Source: Alphaproteobacteria bacterium (GTDB lineage: Bacteria; Pseudomonadota; Alphaproteobacteria; Rs-D84). From it: a stretch of DNA of 64,000 nucleotides. Below, in pieces: positions 62,725 through 64,000 of the stretch. The position numbers and the translations under genes were made by a program. The stretch is from NCBI GenBank assembly GCA_015062495.1, contig SUUN01000001.1, forward strand, positions 161,069-225,068. Direction: 5' to 3'. Below the pieces are notes generated by a model. It made no database searches. It was not told where the DNA came from and worked only from the letters and a program-made list of their open reading frames with translations. Position 1 is the stretch's first letter. Each line of letters opens with the position of its first letter.

Positions 62725-62758
62725 TCAATATAAATTGTTATTAAATAAATATAACCAA

Positions 62759-63745
62759 TTATAACAAACGCTTGCTTTCAGCCCAAATTTTTATATCTGA
62801 CGCGTTCGTCCAATACAAAATACCAATCGACGTTATTACCGGCATAACCGTTATTGCGCCAAACATCATCAGCGCAATCGCAAAATATTTATCGCCCAGA
62901 ACAGGATTTACAACATCTGTGTGCCATACAGACATTGCAATGGACAGGAATACCGCAATCATTGTGCCGATGAATACTGGGACTGCTTCGGTCAAAATAA
63001 ACAAGGCAACGCCCAATGCGCACACAACACGCATCAGCCATTTCAGTTTAATGTATACACTGTGACGGATTTTGCCGCGTGGATTTATATTCTGGACCGC
63101 AATCGTCGTCATGCATGCGCCCCCCAGAATCAACATAGCCAGCAAATGCACCACCGTCAGGTTGCCCAGTTGTCCAAAACGAAAAAATTCAGGCTGCATT
63201 AAAATCGCAATTGCGACCATCATCATAATTAAGACAGAACCACCGAATGGACGCATTTCCCCACGCGCAATGCGCCCCAGCAATACCCCCAGTATTAATG
63301 CGCCAATCTGTAATAGTGGCCCCCACCATGCGTGCGTGTCCGACGCACCAACCACAACCAACAAACCAATAATCAACAGCCAACGCCACCAATTCATATG
63401 TGGTATAATACGTTCATGTAAATGTGATGACACAAACAAAGATGTCAAAAACAAAATTGTCGCCATCATCATTGGCAATACAGATAAACTGTCACGCAGA
63501 ACAGCATAATTGCCACCAAACAAAATAGCCCACACACACGTCAGGCCAGCGACCCACATTGACGCACGGTTTATCAGGTTTTGTTTATTCCACCCAATTC
63601 GGGTCATAATTGTGTCTGCGCACCAATATACAACAACAAACAAAGGCAGTGCCAAAATTGACCACCACAAGAATGCCGGCATCCATAATGCAGCGTTGTT
63701 GAATGCGCTGATGGCACTTTCGACGATGATTATATCATTTAACAT
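62759..63745 (-). CDS. Polytopic membrane protein of unknown function
   Basis: A 328-residue protein with about nine hydrophobic helices (near 22-42, 66-82, 88-106, 121-136, 142-158, 170-186, 200-216, 238-275 as two, 293-312). Trp-rich clusters (MPAFLWWSILAL, MNWWRWLLII, HAWWGPL) stand out. No transporter or enzyme motif is recognised. It lies upstream of lpxA on the same strand but is separated by 82 nt with a promoter-like sequence, so co-transcription is uncertain. Confidence 0.7.
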   Translation of the reverse strand: MLNDIIIVESAISAFNNAALWMPAFLWWSILALPLFVVVYWCADTIMTRIGWNKQNLINRASMWVAGLTCVWAILFGGNYAVLRDSLSVLPMMMATILFLTSLFVSSHLHERIIPHMNWWRWLLIIGLLVVVGASDTHAWWGPLLQIGALILGVLLGRIARGEMRPFGGSVLIMMMVAIAILMQPEFFRFGQLGNLTVVHLLAMLILGGACMTTIAVQNINPRGKIRHSVYIKLKWLMRVVCALGVALFILTEAVPVFIGTMIAVFLSIAMSVWHTDVVNPVLGDKYFAIALMMFGAITVMPVITSIGILYWTNASDIKIWAESKRLL

Positions 63746-63785
63746 ATACTTGCCTTTTGTTTTTGTTGTTTTATTATAAATACAG

Positions 63786-64000
63786 ATGAATATAAAACAA
63801 GAAATTTTTACCCTGATGGGCGGACGCGTTAAAATGCGTCGTGGTTGCTATAATCCGACGTCGGACGCGGTGTGGTTGGCGGCGTTTGCGCCGACGCACG
63901 CAAAAACAGTACTGGATGTTGGGGTTGGAACAGGCGGTGTATCATTGTGTATTTGGGCAAATAATAATGATGCAAAAATTACTGGGATTGATATATCGGA
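63786..64000 (+). CDS. TrmN6-like SAM-dependent methyltransferase, 3' end outside the window
   Basis: An open frame from an ATG at 63786 to the window edge (71 codons). MGGRVKMRRGCYNPTSDAVW at the N-terminus and the SAM loop TVLDVGVGTGGVSLCIW, followed by an acidic ITGIDIS strand end, match COG4123 proteins such as the tRNA1(Val) A37 N6-methyltransferase. Only the N-terminal third is seen, so the catalytic NPPF-type motif cannot be checked. Confidence 0.75.
   Translation, partial: MNIKQEIFTLMGGRVKMRRGCYNPTSDAVWLAAFAPTHAKTVLDVGVGTGGVSLCIWANNNDAKITGIDIS

Overview
The window looks like a chromosomal segment of an uncultured, host-associated alphaproteobacterium with a compact genome. The strongest lineage marker is a circularly permuted (two-piece) tmRNA gene at about 48722-49026, with the acceptor piece upstream of the coding piece. 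LpxA/LpxB show a Gram-negative outer membrane, TolQRA-type genes an envelope energising system, and rubrerythrin fits a low-oxygen habitat. Genes are tightly packed with many 1-4 nt overlaps, moderate GC, sigma70-like promoters (TTGnnn, 16-18 nt, TAtaAT) and short GC-hairpin terminators. Naming an order (for example the gut RF32-type lineages, known for giant Cys-rich surface proteins) is inference.

Layout. 1-2334 (minus): secreted protein, OmpR-type regulator and a histidine kinase cut by the window edge. 2472-6820 (plus): overlapping run of alpha/beta-hydrolase-like protein, ruvB, HD nucleotidase, ybgC, tolQ, tolR, tolA-like; a DUF2817 carboxypeptidase-like gene follows. 8359-15679: secA, dnaE, rsmH and a small unknown gene. 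15726-19306: two exported Cys-containing proteins. 19457-22871: tig, an XRE regulator, and gpmI facing it from overlapping divergent promoters. 23014-39325: two giant exported Cys-rich repeat proteins (3413 and 1968 aa) that share an N-terminal motif and promoter layout. 39326-39647: gene-free, holding a terminator and an inverted-repeat element. 39648-44362 (minus): recN and an AddA split into helicase and nuclease ORFs. 44454-49745: membrane coiled-coil protein, rubrerythrin, unknown gene, obgE, tmRNA, small membrane protein and lipoprotein. 49750-52914: three tRNAs (CAU, Arg-CCG, Ser-GGA), two tandem APH-fold kinases, a P-loop kinase, a tRNA-Ser-end duplication and rpoZ. 52965-57059: mtaB, dacA, holB, tatD. 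57095-64000: unknown gene, third APH-fold kinase, priA, lpxB, lpxA, a polytopic membrane protein and the start of a TrmN6-like methyltransferase.

Functionally the window mixes core replication and repair (dnaE, holB, priA, ruvB, recN, addA), protein export and folding (secA, tig), ribosome rescue and assembly (ssrA, obgE, rsmH), envelope building (lpxA, lpxB, dacA, tol genes) and a large investment in exported Cys-rich proteins. The most unusual content is that last group: about 20 kb of 64 kb encodes four exported proteins, two of them giants with bacterial-Ig/MBG-like, InlB-B-repeat-like and GCC2/GCC3-like modules and near-identical internal DNA repeats. They are the best candidates for an undescribed surface or host-interaction system. 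Family assignments were made by reading motifs, without database searches.
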